Assembly (NCBI RefSeq): GCF_029962835.1
Contig: NC_080577.1
Location: 6,572,001 to 6,636,000, forward strand
Direction: 5' to 3'
Source: Magnolia sinica
Taxonomy: Eukaryota; Streptophyta; Magnoliopsida; Magnoliales; Magnoliaceae
DNA length: 64,000 nucleotides
This document shows, piece after piece, positions 1-10,729 of the stretch. The position numbers and the translations under genes are program-made. Under the pieces are notes generated by a model. The model was not told the DNA's origin. It made no database searches and saw nothing but the letters and a program-made list of their open reading frames with translations. The stretch's first letter is position 1. Each line of letters starts with the position of its first letter.

Positions 1-1870
1 ATTGATCTTAACCCCCCATCAGTGTGCATTTATTTAATCGATCTGAACAGCGAAAACCATCCCGGTCCCCACATTAGGTTGGATATACTCCGTCATATTG
101 AGTGATCCATCCTAACCTCTGATATATATTTATTTATTTAATGCATATGAACAGTCCCTATCATTTTGGCAATTCTGTGGCCTGCAATCAGGTGATTGTC
201 ATTATCCCATCAGCGAATTTGTAATTAGGATTTCTATTTAAAACCACCTTTTGTTATTATTATATATATTTCTATTATTCAAATAGAATGAAAGGTGAGA
301 CTTTTAGGATCTAATCCAGGTTCATGCCTTCCATGTGGGATTGATTGTCCATGCTAGAGGGCACTTTCCTTCGTATAATTGTAACTGGAGGGCATGTTGG
401 CCCCACTAAAATTGGGATAACGTTTAAATCCCGATTTGCACCTACCCGAGTGAACGTTGTAAAATGGCCGTTGCAACTAGTCCTCGACCATTTTTGAACC
501 CTGAGGAGCTTCGGTGAGGAGCTCGCCACCCACCTTGGTGAAATGACGTGCTGAGATTTGACTGTTGGGGCCATGTGGTGTTAGAGATGGCCCCCACCTT
601 CAAAAAAAAAGGGTTTTCTGGATGAATACATAGTCAGCCTATCTCTGATAGCACACAAATCTCGCTACACACCGCCCAATTGCCGTCCCCTATCAAGCCA
701 CAAGATATGCCAGCATGTCAGACAAGTACAATGCCCAAACTATAAGACAGGTCAGTCAGACGGTGAAGATAATCTCATACAAGAATCAGGTTTGTCTCCT
801 CATCAGGTGGGCCACGTGTTAAGTAAAGAATCAGGTCTGTCTACTCATCAGTGAAGCTTTTTTCTCACTCGCACATTTTGTTCCATAAACTATGTTCTTG
901 GTTCAGGTCTCACGGCATCTGTATGGTGTGACCCACTGATGGATGGATTGTATCTATTAGTTATATGCCATGCTGGCACATGCGATGGTGTGAGCATGAG
1001 TTACCTTGGACACACAGCGTGTGCGTAGCAGAGCTCTGGTTTTTTTTTAACTATCATCTCTTTTGGTATTTTCTGGTGGGCTGGACCCGTCGTGAAGTGG
1101 AGTTTCGGTCATCATAACCAGTTTCTTAAGGGCATGATCTATTAACAACTGGGGCCCATTTTGTGCAATCAGACCATTGAGATGATACAGTCCACCGTGT
1201 ATGTAGTGTGCCCCTAAATTTTTTGTGATCCAGTGAATAGGCCCACCGATGCAAGGGCTAGAATCGTTTCATTTGGGAAGGTTGATAGGCATCAGTGATC
1301 CATTGTGGGTTCTTTCAGATAAAAGGTCAGGAACCCAGAAATACGGTCCCTACATGCATAAACTTTGTGAATCAGGCAGTATTCACGTTCTGATGCATCG
1401 TGATCGTTAATTGCTATTGAGATGGGACCATAAAGTCCAGTGGGGAAAGAGCATAAATAAACGGGTATAAGAGCACAAGATTGCGTACACGAAAGAAATC
1501 TTGTGGTGGGTGGACCAAAAGTGCACAATATTTCCATCTGGTACGTGTATTATTCAAAGTGGTCGGGTAAGGTGTGTGTAAGTTGGGAAACGTGAACCGT
1601 TGTATGTAGCACGATTCTCCTTTCCGGTTCGTGCGGCAGGTGGGCCTCACCTTGCATGTTACATGGTACGAAAACTTAAAGGTTAGGAGGGCTGAATGCA
1701 TAACCTGTCGGTCAACTTTTGAAGTTCCATTTTTCTCATAATTAGGGTCCACCAGACGACCTCATGGGCTTAATTTTTTTAATTTTATTTTTGGTACTGC
1801 AGAGCAAACACTTTAAGGCCCATTTGATGGATGGCCTGGATCTCTCTCACATGCAATCCATCCATTTTGC
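1..1870. other. intergenic sequence, no gene recognised
   Basis: No convincing coding sequence is visible on either strand; the open frames are short and resemble nothing I know. The stretch holds AT-rich patches (about 250-275) and a small imperfect direct repeat (781-806 and 826-851, period 45 bp, about 90% alike). It also has scattered GTGGGCC/CCACC words like those of the MITEs further right. It may contain old, unassignable transposon remains. Confidence 0.5.
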
Positions 1871-1872
1871 CA

Positions 1873-2362
1873 GCTCATTTTAGGGAGTGGATTAGGCGTG
1901 GCGCAACTGCACCCAATACTGTGCAGCCTTGACCATGGGGCTCACCTTGATGTATCTACTGTATATCCATGATGTTCATCTTTTTTCCTAGCTCATTTTA
2001 GGGCATGAGCCCAAAATTGATGCAAATCCATGCCTCAAGTGGACCGCATTACAGGAAACAATGATGATTGACCATTAAAAACTTCTTGTGGCCACAAAAG
2101 TTTAGGATCAAGTTGATTTTTTTTATTTATTTTATTTTATTTTTTTTCCCTTTGTCTAAGTTTGTATGACCTTATCAACCGGTTGGATGGCAAATAAACA
2201 TTACAATGGGCCTTAGGAAGTTTTGAATGGTGGGCGTTCAATCACCACTATTTCCTATGGTATGGTTCACTTGAGATTTGGATATGCTTCATTTTCTGGG
2301 CTCGTACCCTAGAATGAGTTGGTGCAATAGATGGATGACATATATATAATACATACATCAAA
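1873..2362. mobile_element. palindromic MITE copy, right end lost
   Basis: The left end reads GGGAGTGGATTAGGCGTGG, a diverged form of the family terminus GGGAGCGGATTAGGTGCGG. The body follows the family order: an ATCCA..GATGTTCATC block, a CAAGTGGACCGCATTACAGG block, a TGGATGGCAAATAAACATTAC block, then the complementary half. The first half is largely the reverse complement of the second, so the element is a foldback. The right terminus is missing where decayed Copia sequence begins near 2365, so no TSD can be scored here. Confidence 0.75.
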
Positions 2363-2369
2363 ATGCTTA

Positions 2370-5100
2370 TACCATTATCTTAGCACTTGCTCTAAGTCGT
2401 AAAGCGATTTGTTCAGCCAATAAACACTATGCTTTTTGTTTTTTAAATAAAACTTTCATGTTGAATCATATAAAAATTTTCATTAATTTTCTATGCAAGA
2501 ATATAAATTTTACATTGGATTGCTCAAGTTCTTAATTAAGTATTGCTGCTATACTTAACACAATATAAATAGTAGCCAATCGAGCAATTGAAAAGAAAAT
2601 TTTAATTCAATTTAATATTTGATTTCTAAGCATATACTTTCATCATTAATTGACCTTTGGATTTTTTAACACTTCCATTAGTATTTTTTTTTTTTAAACT
2701 TGTAAATCAATTTGTAACCAATAACCTTCCACTCTTTAGGTTGTCAAGTCCTTTTTTATATATAGAGTTTTCATCTCCTTTTGCATGGACACTCTCCCGT
2801 GGATAACATCCGCAAAAGTAATTTTGTAGTTCTCTTTGGTCGAGATTGCTCGCTTTGCATTTCAACACCCATCATCTCATTTGCATGATATCCATCAGAT
2901 TCATCGCCAATAATATCATCAACGTGTTAATCTTCTGAGTTAGTAGGTTAATTTTAAACATTATATGAAGATTTCAATTCAATTATCTCTTGAGACTTTA
3001 AGTTTGTCATTTCCTTGTCTTTATACAACGAATCCTCATTAAAACAACATTTCCACTCATTATCAACTTATGGACAATAAATCTCATAATCTATACCCAT
3101 TGTTCCATCTACATAGTTACGAAAACTATATATTTTCTGGACCTTGCATCCAATATAATATTTACTCTTTAAGAATATATACATAAACTTTTACCGCTAA
3201 AAATAAAAAAGGAATAAATAACTAGTATTTTTAGACCATATATATTGCTTCATAGATCTTGCAATCTATTGCAATTGGGGAAAATAATTTATTAAATAAC
3301 AAGCCGTGCAAATGACTTTACCCTAAAAACGCTGCTCAAGACTAACTGATTCTAATATACTCTTGGCATGATGCATAAGCTTATTATTTATATATTAAGT
3401 AATTTGTTCTAGTATGACGTATCAATGATATGTAGTGCTTCTCGGCATCATACTAACTATAATTAAAAAAAAAAAAAAAAATCTTTCAAGATAAAATTTC
3501 CCATGTTGTCAATTCTTAGACATTTAATCTTCTTTCTCTTTTAGTTTTCAACCAATGTTTTAAACTTAATAAAACAACCAAAAGTATCATTCTTCATCTT
3601 AAGCATGTAAACCCATACCTTCATGGAAAAATAGTAAATAAAAAAATAAAATGTTTTGAACATCTTAAGAATTTGATATGAGCTTTTAAGTGTCAAAATG
3701 AAATAAATTTAAAACATTTTTTTTAAAACTTTTAACGGTTGAATAGAAAAAATAAATTTAACCAAAGTTTGTCACGGCATTGATAGTAATCGCATTGGGC
3801 ATTGCCAACCACATTATCTCTAATTAAATAATATAAACACAATTCAACTTTTCCCTCGTAATTACCATTATTCCTTTTAGAATTTTCAGTTGAATTTTTC
3901 TACTAAAAAATTTGTAATCATATTAATCAAACTTTCTCAATAACAAAAGACTCTTCCATAAGTCCAATATATATGACACATGTGAAACTATATGTATGAT
4001 ACTATTAAACATAGTAATCCTCACATCTCAAATCCGAACAATTTTACACGTGCTATCATCACCCTGTGTAAATTATACGACCATCATATAACTAAGGTGT
4101 ATATGGTGTCATATGAGATAAACTCCCTGATTCTAAGATTCATTAATGGTTAAATTCTCTTGCACAAGCATAGATGATAACTTTTTCTCATTCTCAAATA
4201 AATTTCCTTTCTCAACCAAGTTTTCATAGGAACCTTTTGAATAAAATACTTAATCATGCGAATTAGGTTTATAATTTTTTTAATTTTCTTTTCTAAGTTT
4301 ATGATTTTTGCAAGACTTTTTTATTTTGTACCATTTCAATTTAAATTTAGTTTGATCTCTTTTACTATTGCCTTTTTCAGTAAATATTTATTTGAACAAT
4401 CATGCATCACTAAAAGACCCTCATGTATTTTTCTATAGAGCACTTTAGTAAGTAATATGGACATGACTGACTCTATATTGACATTTAGAACGTTGTTGAT
4501 ATTCATAATTAAATTATCCCACGAATTTGACATCAAATAAAACAGAAGCATGAACTTTTTCTTGTTGTTAATCTTCACATTAATTGCTAGTAATCTATTA
4601 ATTAGGATATTAAACTCATCTAAGTGTTCTTGTAAAAAAAATCATTTATTCAATTATTAAGTTATACAACTGCTATCGGAGAAATATAATATTTTTATCC
4701 AAAAAGTATTTGATAAAAAATTTCTACAAGAAAAAAAATGCTTGTAAAAACAAGGAAAACTTTGTATTATATAAATTTTCTTTCATACAATTTCACAATT
4801 TATCCGACAAATCTTTAATAGTAGTTTGATAAGATTAAATACATTGAACAAAACTGAATTATAATTAGTTTTTCACCTCAAATAAATACGTTGTCTTTTA
4901 TTTCGATGAGATTTTTTCTTTTCTTTCTATCGCAATTGTACAACCTGATTTCACCAACACCGCATTTATTTTCAATTTCTATAACGCATAATTGGATCCA
5001 TCAAACTTCAACACCTCCAGTTTAATAGAATTCAATCCAACAATATAAAATTTAAATGCAATAAAAAATGCCAAAACTGCTCGTGTTAAAAATGCTTTCA
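2370..5100 (-). pseudogene. decayed Ty1/Copia gag-pol remnant
   Basis: Read on the minus strand, this AT-rich stretch gives broken pieces of a Ty1/Copia polyprotein in the expected order. Around 4340-4580 is a UBN2-like Gag segment (SNSWDNLIMNINNVLN, then a YRKIHEG stretch). Around 3050-3180 is the integrase C-terminal region (YVDGTMG, then NEDSLYKDKE). Around 2640-2800 is the start of reverse transcriptase (MQKEMKTLY, then NGSVKKSK), with a recognisable YMIQ motif near 2480. Every segment carries stops and frameshifts and long parts are unrecognisable. I found no LTR pair, so the limits are approximate. It is an old copy with no coding capacity. The match rests on my recall of Copia proteins, not on an alignment. 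Confidence 0.7.
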
Positions 5101-5315
5101 ACGTTTGGTCTAATAGTAATTGTTATGGAAAAACACATACACAGTTAATATATGAAAAACAAAATCACAAAAGAAAAAGTTAAAACCAAAGAGAAAATAA
5201 AAGACAAGAGGTACAAATATTGACTTAGTTTAATAATATACTACGTTATGAGACGACAATGTAGACCTTTCTTGTTCACTAAAGCTAAAAAGAAAATTTT
5301 TTTTAAAAAAAGAAA

Positions 5316-5450
5316 AAAATATAATTAAAAGGCTTACTTCTCTCTTACTCTTTCAACTCCCTTATCAAAGAAAATAAAAAAGAAAAAGAAAAAATATAAT
5401 TAAAAAGCTTACTTCTCTCTTACTCTTTCAACTCTCTTATTAAAGAATAC
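5316..5450. repeat. two-copy tandem repeat, ~76 bp period
   Basis: A block containing GGCTTACTTCTCTCTTACTC followed by TTTCAACTC at 5316-5372 recurs almost unchanged at 5392-5450. A/G-rich low-complexity spacers separate the copies. It looks like a local slippage duplication just left of the LTR element that starts at 5510. Confidence 0.75.
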
Positions 5451-5509
5451 CCTGAAAAATTGCACTTCTCTTTACGTGTCCTCCTCGTTATATAGACCAC
5501 ACAAAAAAG

Positions 5510-6209
5510 TGTTATGGGGAAAATAGTTTGACGAATAGGAAAAGGTCAGGTCGGAACATTATGCGCTCGACCAAGCCATGCAATAACAGAAACTCTAGAC
5601 CTGATCTCTAGTTTCGAAGCAGAAAAGGAGATGATGTCAAGCTCGACGTCCCGCCAACAAGCTGAAGGGGCCATAGACCTTAATGAAAGGAATCCAATTG
5701 CTCAACTAAGGAAATAGGTCGAGATGTCCCAGTTTGGTACATCCCGACTCGTCATGTCCCAACTCGGCATGCCCCAGCTCGGCAGGCTCCAGGTCAATAT
5801 ACTTCAGGTCAGTACGGACTTCCTCTAATCGAGGTTCGACCCTGTTTACCCGAGATCCTAGCTGAATATCTAAGAAGCCTATTGCAATACGGATCCGCTC
5901 AATATCTCAGCCGAGAATCTAAGGCGGTCATTACGATTTCCAATAGGATTGTAATCCTATTACAAGATATCCTATTAAATAAGGAGATCCCTCATACGCC
6001 ACCGCCTCTCCAAAATTATAAATATAAACACTTCTAATGGTGAAAGGTACACACGATCTGTAGCCCAAAGTTCTCTATTCAATTGAGACCTAGATTTCAT
6101 ACCTGACTTAGGCATCGGAGGATCCCTCGCACGAGTTAGGGTCTTCCTCGCATGTTCTTTGTGTAAGTTCATCGGTCTAGGGAGGGCTAACCAGATTTCT
6201 ACATCAACA
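5510..6209 (+). repeat. 5' LTR of the non-autonomous element
   Basis: It begins TGTTATGGGGAAAATAG and ends TACATCAACA, the TG..CA form of an LTR. The GGTCAGGTCGGAACATTATG block near its start and the CTTAGGCATCGGAGG block near its end also occur in the partner LTR. The latter block occurs in related form in the solo LTRs at 33140 and 43996. Confidence 0.87.
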
Positions 6210-6231
6210 GTTTGGTGTCATCTGTGGGAAC
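6210..6231 (+). other. primer-binding-site region
   Basis: GTTTGGTGTCATCTGTGGGA follows the LTR end directly. This position and wording are typical of the tRNA primer-binding region of many plant Gypsy LTR elements. The cognate tRNA cannot be named with confidence from the sequence alone. Confidence 0.65.
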
Positions 6232-6258
6232 GACGTCGAAAGTCATTCTCACCTTACT

Positions 6259-6890
6259 ATGGTTCAACAATGGCGAAAGCGAAGAAGAAATTAAGCTCCA
6301 GCCTCCTCTATTACACCTGACCTCACACTTTCGAAATAGTCTGTCAGCCACTGGGATTCCTCTTCCCAATTCCAGGTTGATTCCGCACCTGTGGGGCCGA
6401 TGCAGCAATCCCGAAATCGAGAATGGCGACCTATATCCCTCGAGCAGCAAGTTGCAATGTTGAATAACAATATGAACTCCATGAAATAAATGTTGGAACA
6501 ACTACAACCATGTCTCGCACAGGGAGATGGGCAAGTGGCAGGACCAACGGTACAAGAACTTCTTGGCACCTTCTCACATCTCTGGTATCGCCGCGCTAGC
6601 CGCTTTCGACTTGCACCATGAGTTGAATAGAACGAAGCGCGACAAAGCACTCGAAGCAGCGGCCAAGGTTATGGCTGAAAACGGTGACCCTTTGGAAGCC
6701 GAGCTCAATGACCTACGAGGTCAGATCGAAGACATATGGCAAGCCTACCGCTCAACCACCTGCGATGCATGAGAGGCCCGGAAATCCCCGTCGCTCATCA
6801 TCATCAAGGGTGATGGTGGGTTCGACATGGGGCGAAGATCATCTACCCCACCATCACAACGAGGGGTCCCCTCTTGGTGACTAAGAGTTT
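6259..6890 (+). pseudogene. gag-like remnant in non-autonomous LTR element
   Basis: Downstream of the primer-binding region, short overlapping open stretches in different frames suggest one former gag-like frame broken by stops and frameshifts. The longest piece (6527-6772, 81 codons) is charged and contains an LRGQIEDIWQAYR segment; a neighbouring frame has NPRRSSSSR. No zinc knuckle, protease or polymerase motif is present. It is probably the degraded N-terminal part of a Tat-type Gag, but the link rests only on position and composition. Confidence 0.4.
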
Positions 6891-7491
6891 CGGGCATGAT
6901 TGTGGGCCTAAAAATCGCCGAAAATTCGGAAGAAAAGAAGAAATAGGTGGAGGGGAATGAATAACTGAGCTCACCTGGAGAGAAGGCCCGCCTGAGAGGA
7001 CGCCGGAGAATTGACCAGGAGTACGCTAAAAATTGCCTGACGCCAAAGGAAGAAAATGTTGTAAGAACAAAAGGGCAAATAACTCCGCCCAATGATAGGG
7101 CACTCCCTTTTATAGCCAAATCTCCCACGCAACATTCAATTCACCTTTAATGCAGCAGCCAGAACAGCTCCTCGACGCCCGTGCCCAGACACATGGAGCC
7201 TTATCATTCGTCGCACGACTTCGCGACCAAACGCATGCCACACGTTGTTGCCCCATTGGTTAGACACCGAAAAGGCTTTCTGACAGTGCACATGACCTCG
7301 AGCCGTGACTATATTATCTCAAGTACTGCGTGTCATGATTACAAACATACTTCGAGTCCTGTGCACACCGCCGCCTAAACTCAACATTAACGAGGGACTG
7401 ACTAGACACCCCAAGAAACAATAATTTGACTTAACCGGGTCCAACCTACTTCTCAAGCCTGCTTCGTAGACTTGAAAGTAGGGGGGCTTAC

Positions 7492-8186
7492 TGTTGTGGG
7501 GAAAACAAACCGACCAAAAGGTCAGGTCGGAACATTATGCGCTCAACCAAGTCGTGCAATAACAAAAACTCCAGACCCTGACCTCCGGTTTTGAAGCGGA
7601 AAATGAGATGAGGTTTGAGCTCGACATCCCGCCAACAAGTTGAAGGAGCCACATGTATCAATGAAAGGAATCTAACCGCTCAACTAAGGAGACAGGTCAA
7701 GATATCTCGGTTAGTACGTCCCACGTCGGCATGCCCCAGCTCAATAGGCTTCAGGTCGGTACATCCTAGGTTAGTATACTTCAAGTCGGCACAGACCGCC
7801 TCCCATCAAGGTTCGATATCGACTTCCCAAGATCCTAGCTGAAGATCTAGGAAGCTTATCACGATAAAGATCTGCCCGAGATTTTAGCTGAGAATCTAGA
7901 GCGGTCATTATGACTCCCAATGGGATTATAATCCTACTACAAGATATCCTACTAAATAAGGAGACCCCTCCTATGCCACCGCCTCTCTAAAATTATAAAT
8001 AGAAGCACTTCTAATGGCAAAAGGTACGCACAATTTGTATCTCAAATTTCTCTATTTAATTGAGATCTAGATTTCATACCTAACTTACGCATCGGAGGGT
8101 GCCCTGTATAAGTTAGAATCTTCCTTACCTGTTCTTTGTGTAGGTTCACCGATCTAGGAAGGGCTAATCAGATTTTTGCATCAACA
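7492..8186 (+). repeat. 3' LTR of the non-autonomous element
   Basis: Partner of the repeat at 5510-6209, beginning TGTTGTGGGGAAAAC and ending GCATCAACA. It is preceded by the purine tract GAAAGTAGGGGGG (7474-7486), which has the position of a polypurine tract. Confidence 0.87.
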
Positions 8187-8191
8187 GAAAG

Positions 8192-9832
8192 CATGTGCCA
8201 AAAGTTAAGTACTCTAAGCTTCACCTCACATGTGCTTATGTACATGTGCTTATGTCGACTTAGTGCAGTGAGGATCACTAACCCAACCTGATACAAATTA
8301 TAAAGTCAAGATATAAGAACAATAGTTACAGGATTCTTCTAACTAGGTGATACTCCTGTTTTGCACTGGGTTTCTGATTCTCGCTCCCACACTCACTTTT
8401 TATTTATATTTACCTGTTTATAGTAAGAAATAATGCTTACTCCCTCAACCTCTCGAATTTGTTGCAGCTTTGCTTTCATTCCTAAGAAATATATAGGTGC
8501 GTCAGGATGCTCTCGGTGCATAAAAACTACGTAATTTCTCAAGTAATTATGTCACGTTCCACTTTCTATAAAGTCCACTGCACAATTCATCAAGACTTGT
8601 TATTTAAAACTTTATTTTATTTTTACCTTATTTTAAAATGAGATGGCTTCATGTGCAAGTTAAAGATCAACCAGTAGATAATTTCCAACCTTTCATGTTT
8701 ATAATACATTCGACCTATCCAATAGGTTAGCCCAACCATAAGGGATTGCCATTTGAAAAAACACCAACAGTCACTCATTGAGGAAATAACAATCATGTTT
8801 TTCTATTTACCAATGGCTGGAAATTATTTTATATGGTGTGGATCACTTGATGAGTATATGAAGCTTACCTTCCCAATTGGTGATCCCTCTGGTGGACCCA
8901 ACCTGTTGGAAGAGTTGGATGTCACGTGCACTTAAGACATTGGAAGTTATAATCTTGGTAGACTATATAACTTGGGATTTAACTTGGACGACTTGAGAAC
9001 TTACTTAAAAATAATTCATCGAGCTTTTTTCCACAAAAGGCCATTTTGAATTTCTTTGTTTTTTTCTTCTTTTTACTACCTTTTATTTAGTGCAGTAAAA
9101 CGAGTCAAAATTTACCGAGATTAGCTGAGGTCAGGGATTAAATCGTCCATGTTTGGACTCAGTGATTTCACTGAAAGTGGTATTTATGGTACAATGCATT
9201 CCAGCATCATCAATGAAAAATACAGCCCGTATAGGCCTGAAACAGGCACACCGATTTAAAATCGTATCGGCAAGGCTTCCAACGGAATTTGGTCGGTCCG
9301 CTGATTACAATGTTCAAAAAAGGTAGTTTTGTCATTTCAACCATCCTCGTTCTCAGTATTGTAAATTTCATTTACTATGTAAGCGGTAGAAACCGCGTTT
9401 TTTAAACCTCGGCACAGATCCAGTATTGCAGCACCGGCATGGTGGGGCCCACGTTTAGTTAATCTGAGCCGTTCAACTTCTAGCCTCCGTTCTGATTATT
9501 TCACCCAATTCTCCGTATCTCAAGTAGATTATCCTGGCCATCTGATTGGTACCCCAAAAATGGGCAACGAGAACCAACGGTTGGATGGCTAGGATAATTC
9601 GATTGGGTAGATTCCTGGGTGGATATGGATATCGAAAAGGCGAGAAAGTTTGTTGAGCCGAGCAGATTAGTCTATCGAGATTTGACAATTCACAATCTGA
9701 ATAAACCAAACAGACCAAACTCCACAAAACTGAAAAAATACAAAAAACTCTTTCCATGGAATGTATTTCTCAGGAAGAAAAAATTACAGAATTCTGCACT
9801 CCTCTCCAAAACAAACAAAAAAACAAACAGAA

Positions 9833-9834
<2 letters not shown>
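8192..9834. other. intergenic sequence, 3' of ROXY gene
   Basis: I see no coding sequence here. A 14-bp word, ACATGTGCTTATGT, is repeated twice near 8230-8258. The right part (about 9400-9834) lies downstream of the minus-strand glutaredoxin gene and should include its 3' UTR, but I could not identify a clear polyadenylation signal. Confidence 0.5.

Positions 9835-9874
<40 letters not shown>
9835..9874. repeat. (AG)20 microsatellite in ROXY 3' region
   Basis: An uninterrupted AG dinucleotide run ends a few bases from the stop codon of the minus-strand glutaredoxin gene (stop at 9881-9883). In the transcript it would read (CU)n at the very start of the 3' UTR. Confidence 0.95.
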
Positions 9875-9879
<5 letters not shown>

Positions 9880-9880
9880 G

Positions 9881-10309
9881 TTAGAGCCACAAAGCACCAG
9901 CTTCTTTCAAGATGGGTACCAAATCACCGGAAATATGAACGGCCATGAGTCGATCGAGGCCCCCAACGAGCCTCCCTCCTATAAAGACAGCCGGAAACTG
10001 CAGCCGTCGATCATCATCGCCGCCAGAGATCCCTGCCAGCTCTTCGACCACGCTCACCTCCTTCTCTTCCTCCACTTCGTAGACAACAGGGTTCACCCCA
10101 AGGCCTTGAAGAAGCCGGTTCACCACATGACACATACAGCACCCACGTCGTCCTAGTACCAGAACCGCGTTCTCCTTTATGAGATTCCTCAGTCTGTCCG
10201 AAGGGTTGGTGGTTTTGTCTCCGTCAAGCTTGTCCATGTTCGGTGGAGCGTCGATCCGACTGGTAGTCGGTATGGGTTGCCATGTTCTGTAGGGAATTGC
10301 TTGCTGCAT
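9881..10309 (-). CDS. CC-type glutaredoxin (ROXY family)
   Basis: 142-residue intronless thioredoxin-fold protein. It has the CC-type active site CCMC (residues 57-60), the cis-proline loop FPAVFIGG (105-112), the glutathione-binding GGLDRLMAVHISG segment (116-128) and a C-terminal ALWL. Length and N-terminus (MQQAIPYRTW) fit plant ROXY proteins. Family members bind TGA-class bZIP factors in the nucleus and repress or modulate their targets; the ALWL end is linked to TGA/TOPLESS interaction. Roles include anther and petal development and defence or nitrogen signalling. I chose the ATG at 10307-10309 because the frame, although open further upstream to 10513, runs there through a CT/CA microsatellite and past the TATA box at 10466-10472, so the extension would lie outside the mRNA. 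Residues before the active site (GRRG) are unusual for the family. The exact paralogue cannot be assigned. Confidence 0.93.
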   Translation of the reverse strand: MQQAIPYRTWQPIPTTSRIDAPPNMDKLDGDKTTNPSDRLRNLIKENAVLVLGRRGCCMCHVVNRLLQGLGVNPVVYEVEEEKEVSVVEELAGISGGDDDRRLQFPAVFIGGRLVGGLDRLMAVHISGDLVPILKEAGALWL

Positions 10310-10358
10310 CTTGGCCTCTTTGGACACAGAGAAAGAGAGATATTTGATAAAGATCTTG

Positions 10359-10427
<69 letters not shown>

Positions 10428-10440
10428 GAGGTGGAGGGCG
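10310..10440 (-). other. ROXY 5' leader with (CA)n(CT)n tract
   Basis: Between the presumed start site (about 30 bp below the TATA box) and the ATG lies a compound microsatellite. On the plus strand it is (GT)n at 10359-10387 followed by (GA)n at 10387-10425. The transcript would therefore begin with a long CU run, then CA repeats, then about 50 nt to the start codon. Pyrimidine-rich leaders are common in plants; this one should vary in length between individuals. The transcription start is inferred from the TATA position only. Confidence 0.7.
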
Positions 10441-10465
10441 GAGGAGAAGGGAAGGGGAGGGTGAG

Positions 10466-10472
10466 TTTTATA
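10466..10472 (-). promoter_or_regulatory. TATA box of ROXY gene
   Basis: The minus strand reads CATATAAAACTC here, a good TATAAAA match 157 bp upstream of the chosen ATG. A start site 25-35 bp downstream would fall at about 10435-10440, just before the CT-rich leader. This placement decides against the longer upstream open frame. Confidence 0.75.
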
Positions 10473-10485
10473 TGAAGGGGGTTGG

Positions 10486-10633
10486 CGTCATGCGAAGAAG
10501 AGTCCCACGTCAACGGCAGTTCCGCATCATCCTTCTATTACGCGTCATATTTCGCTGTTAATGGCGTGGATTTACGTCACTCTTTTGTCTCGTTCGTGGC
10601 CCACCTCACCACCCTTTCTCTCTTTCCCACGCC

Positions 10634-10672
<39 letters not shown>

Positions 10673-10725
10673 CGTTAATCACATGGATGGGTAGGTTGAT
10701 TTCGTAGAAGCTATTGCCAACGTCA
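10486..10725 (-). promoter_or_regulatory. cluster of five TGACG motifs (TGA-type sites)
   Basis: On the minus strand TGACG occurs at 10486-10490, 10508-10512, 10543-10547, 10575-10579 and 10721-10725. All are in the same orientation and start 14 bp upstream of the TATA box. TGACG is the core bound by TGA bZIP factors, the partners of ROXY glutaredoxins. About 0.2 occurrences would be expected by chance on one strand of 240 bp at equal base frequencies. They are not spaced like a classical as-1 pair. That they are functional sites is inference. Confidence 0.6.
10637..10667. repeat. (TC)n microsatellite upstream of ROXY
   Basis: A run of about 15 TC units lies inside the TGACG cluster, between its fourth and fifth motifs. 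It is the third dinucleotide tract within 850 bp around this gene. Confidence 0.95.
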
Positions 10726-10729
10726 TATA

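Larger units (their letters stand above)
5510..8186 (+). mobile_element. non-autonomous LTR retrotransposon
   Basis: Two direct repeats of about 700 bp (5510-6209 and 7492-8186) begin TGTTATGGGG/TGTTGTGGGG and end CATCAACA. They flank only 1.28 kb of internal DNA. The 5-bp flanks are AAAAG (5505-5509) and GAAAG (8187-8191), a TSD matching at 4 of 5 bases. The first LTR is followed by TTTGGTGTCATCTGTGGGAA, a primer-binding-type sequence common in plant Gypsy elements of the Tat kind. A purine tract (7474-7486) precedes the second LTR. There is no room for pol and no pol motif is visible, so the element would need proteins from a relative. The LTRs differ at roughly 15% of positions by eye, so the insertion is old. 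The Tat-related assignment is inference. Confidence 0.88.

Noticed and set aside
9619..10156. Plus-strand frames with ERERER runs
   Set aside because: They are the antisense of the ROXY gene and its AG microsatellite.
10310..10513. N-terminal extension of the ROXY frame with LSLSLS and HTHTHT runs
   Set aside because: It is translation of the CT/CA microsatellite and runs past the TATA box at 10466-10472, so it is upstream of the likely transcript. The family start MQQ fits at 10309.
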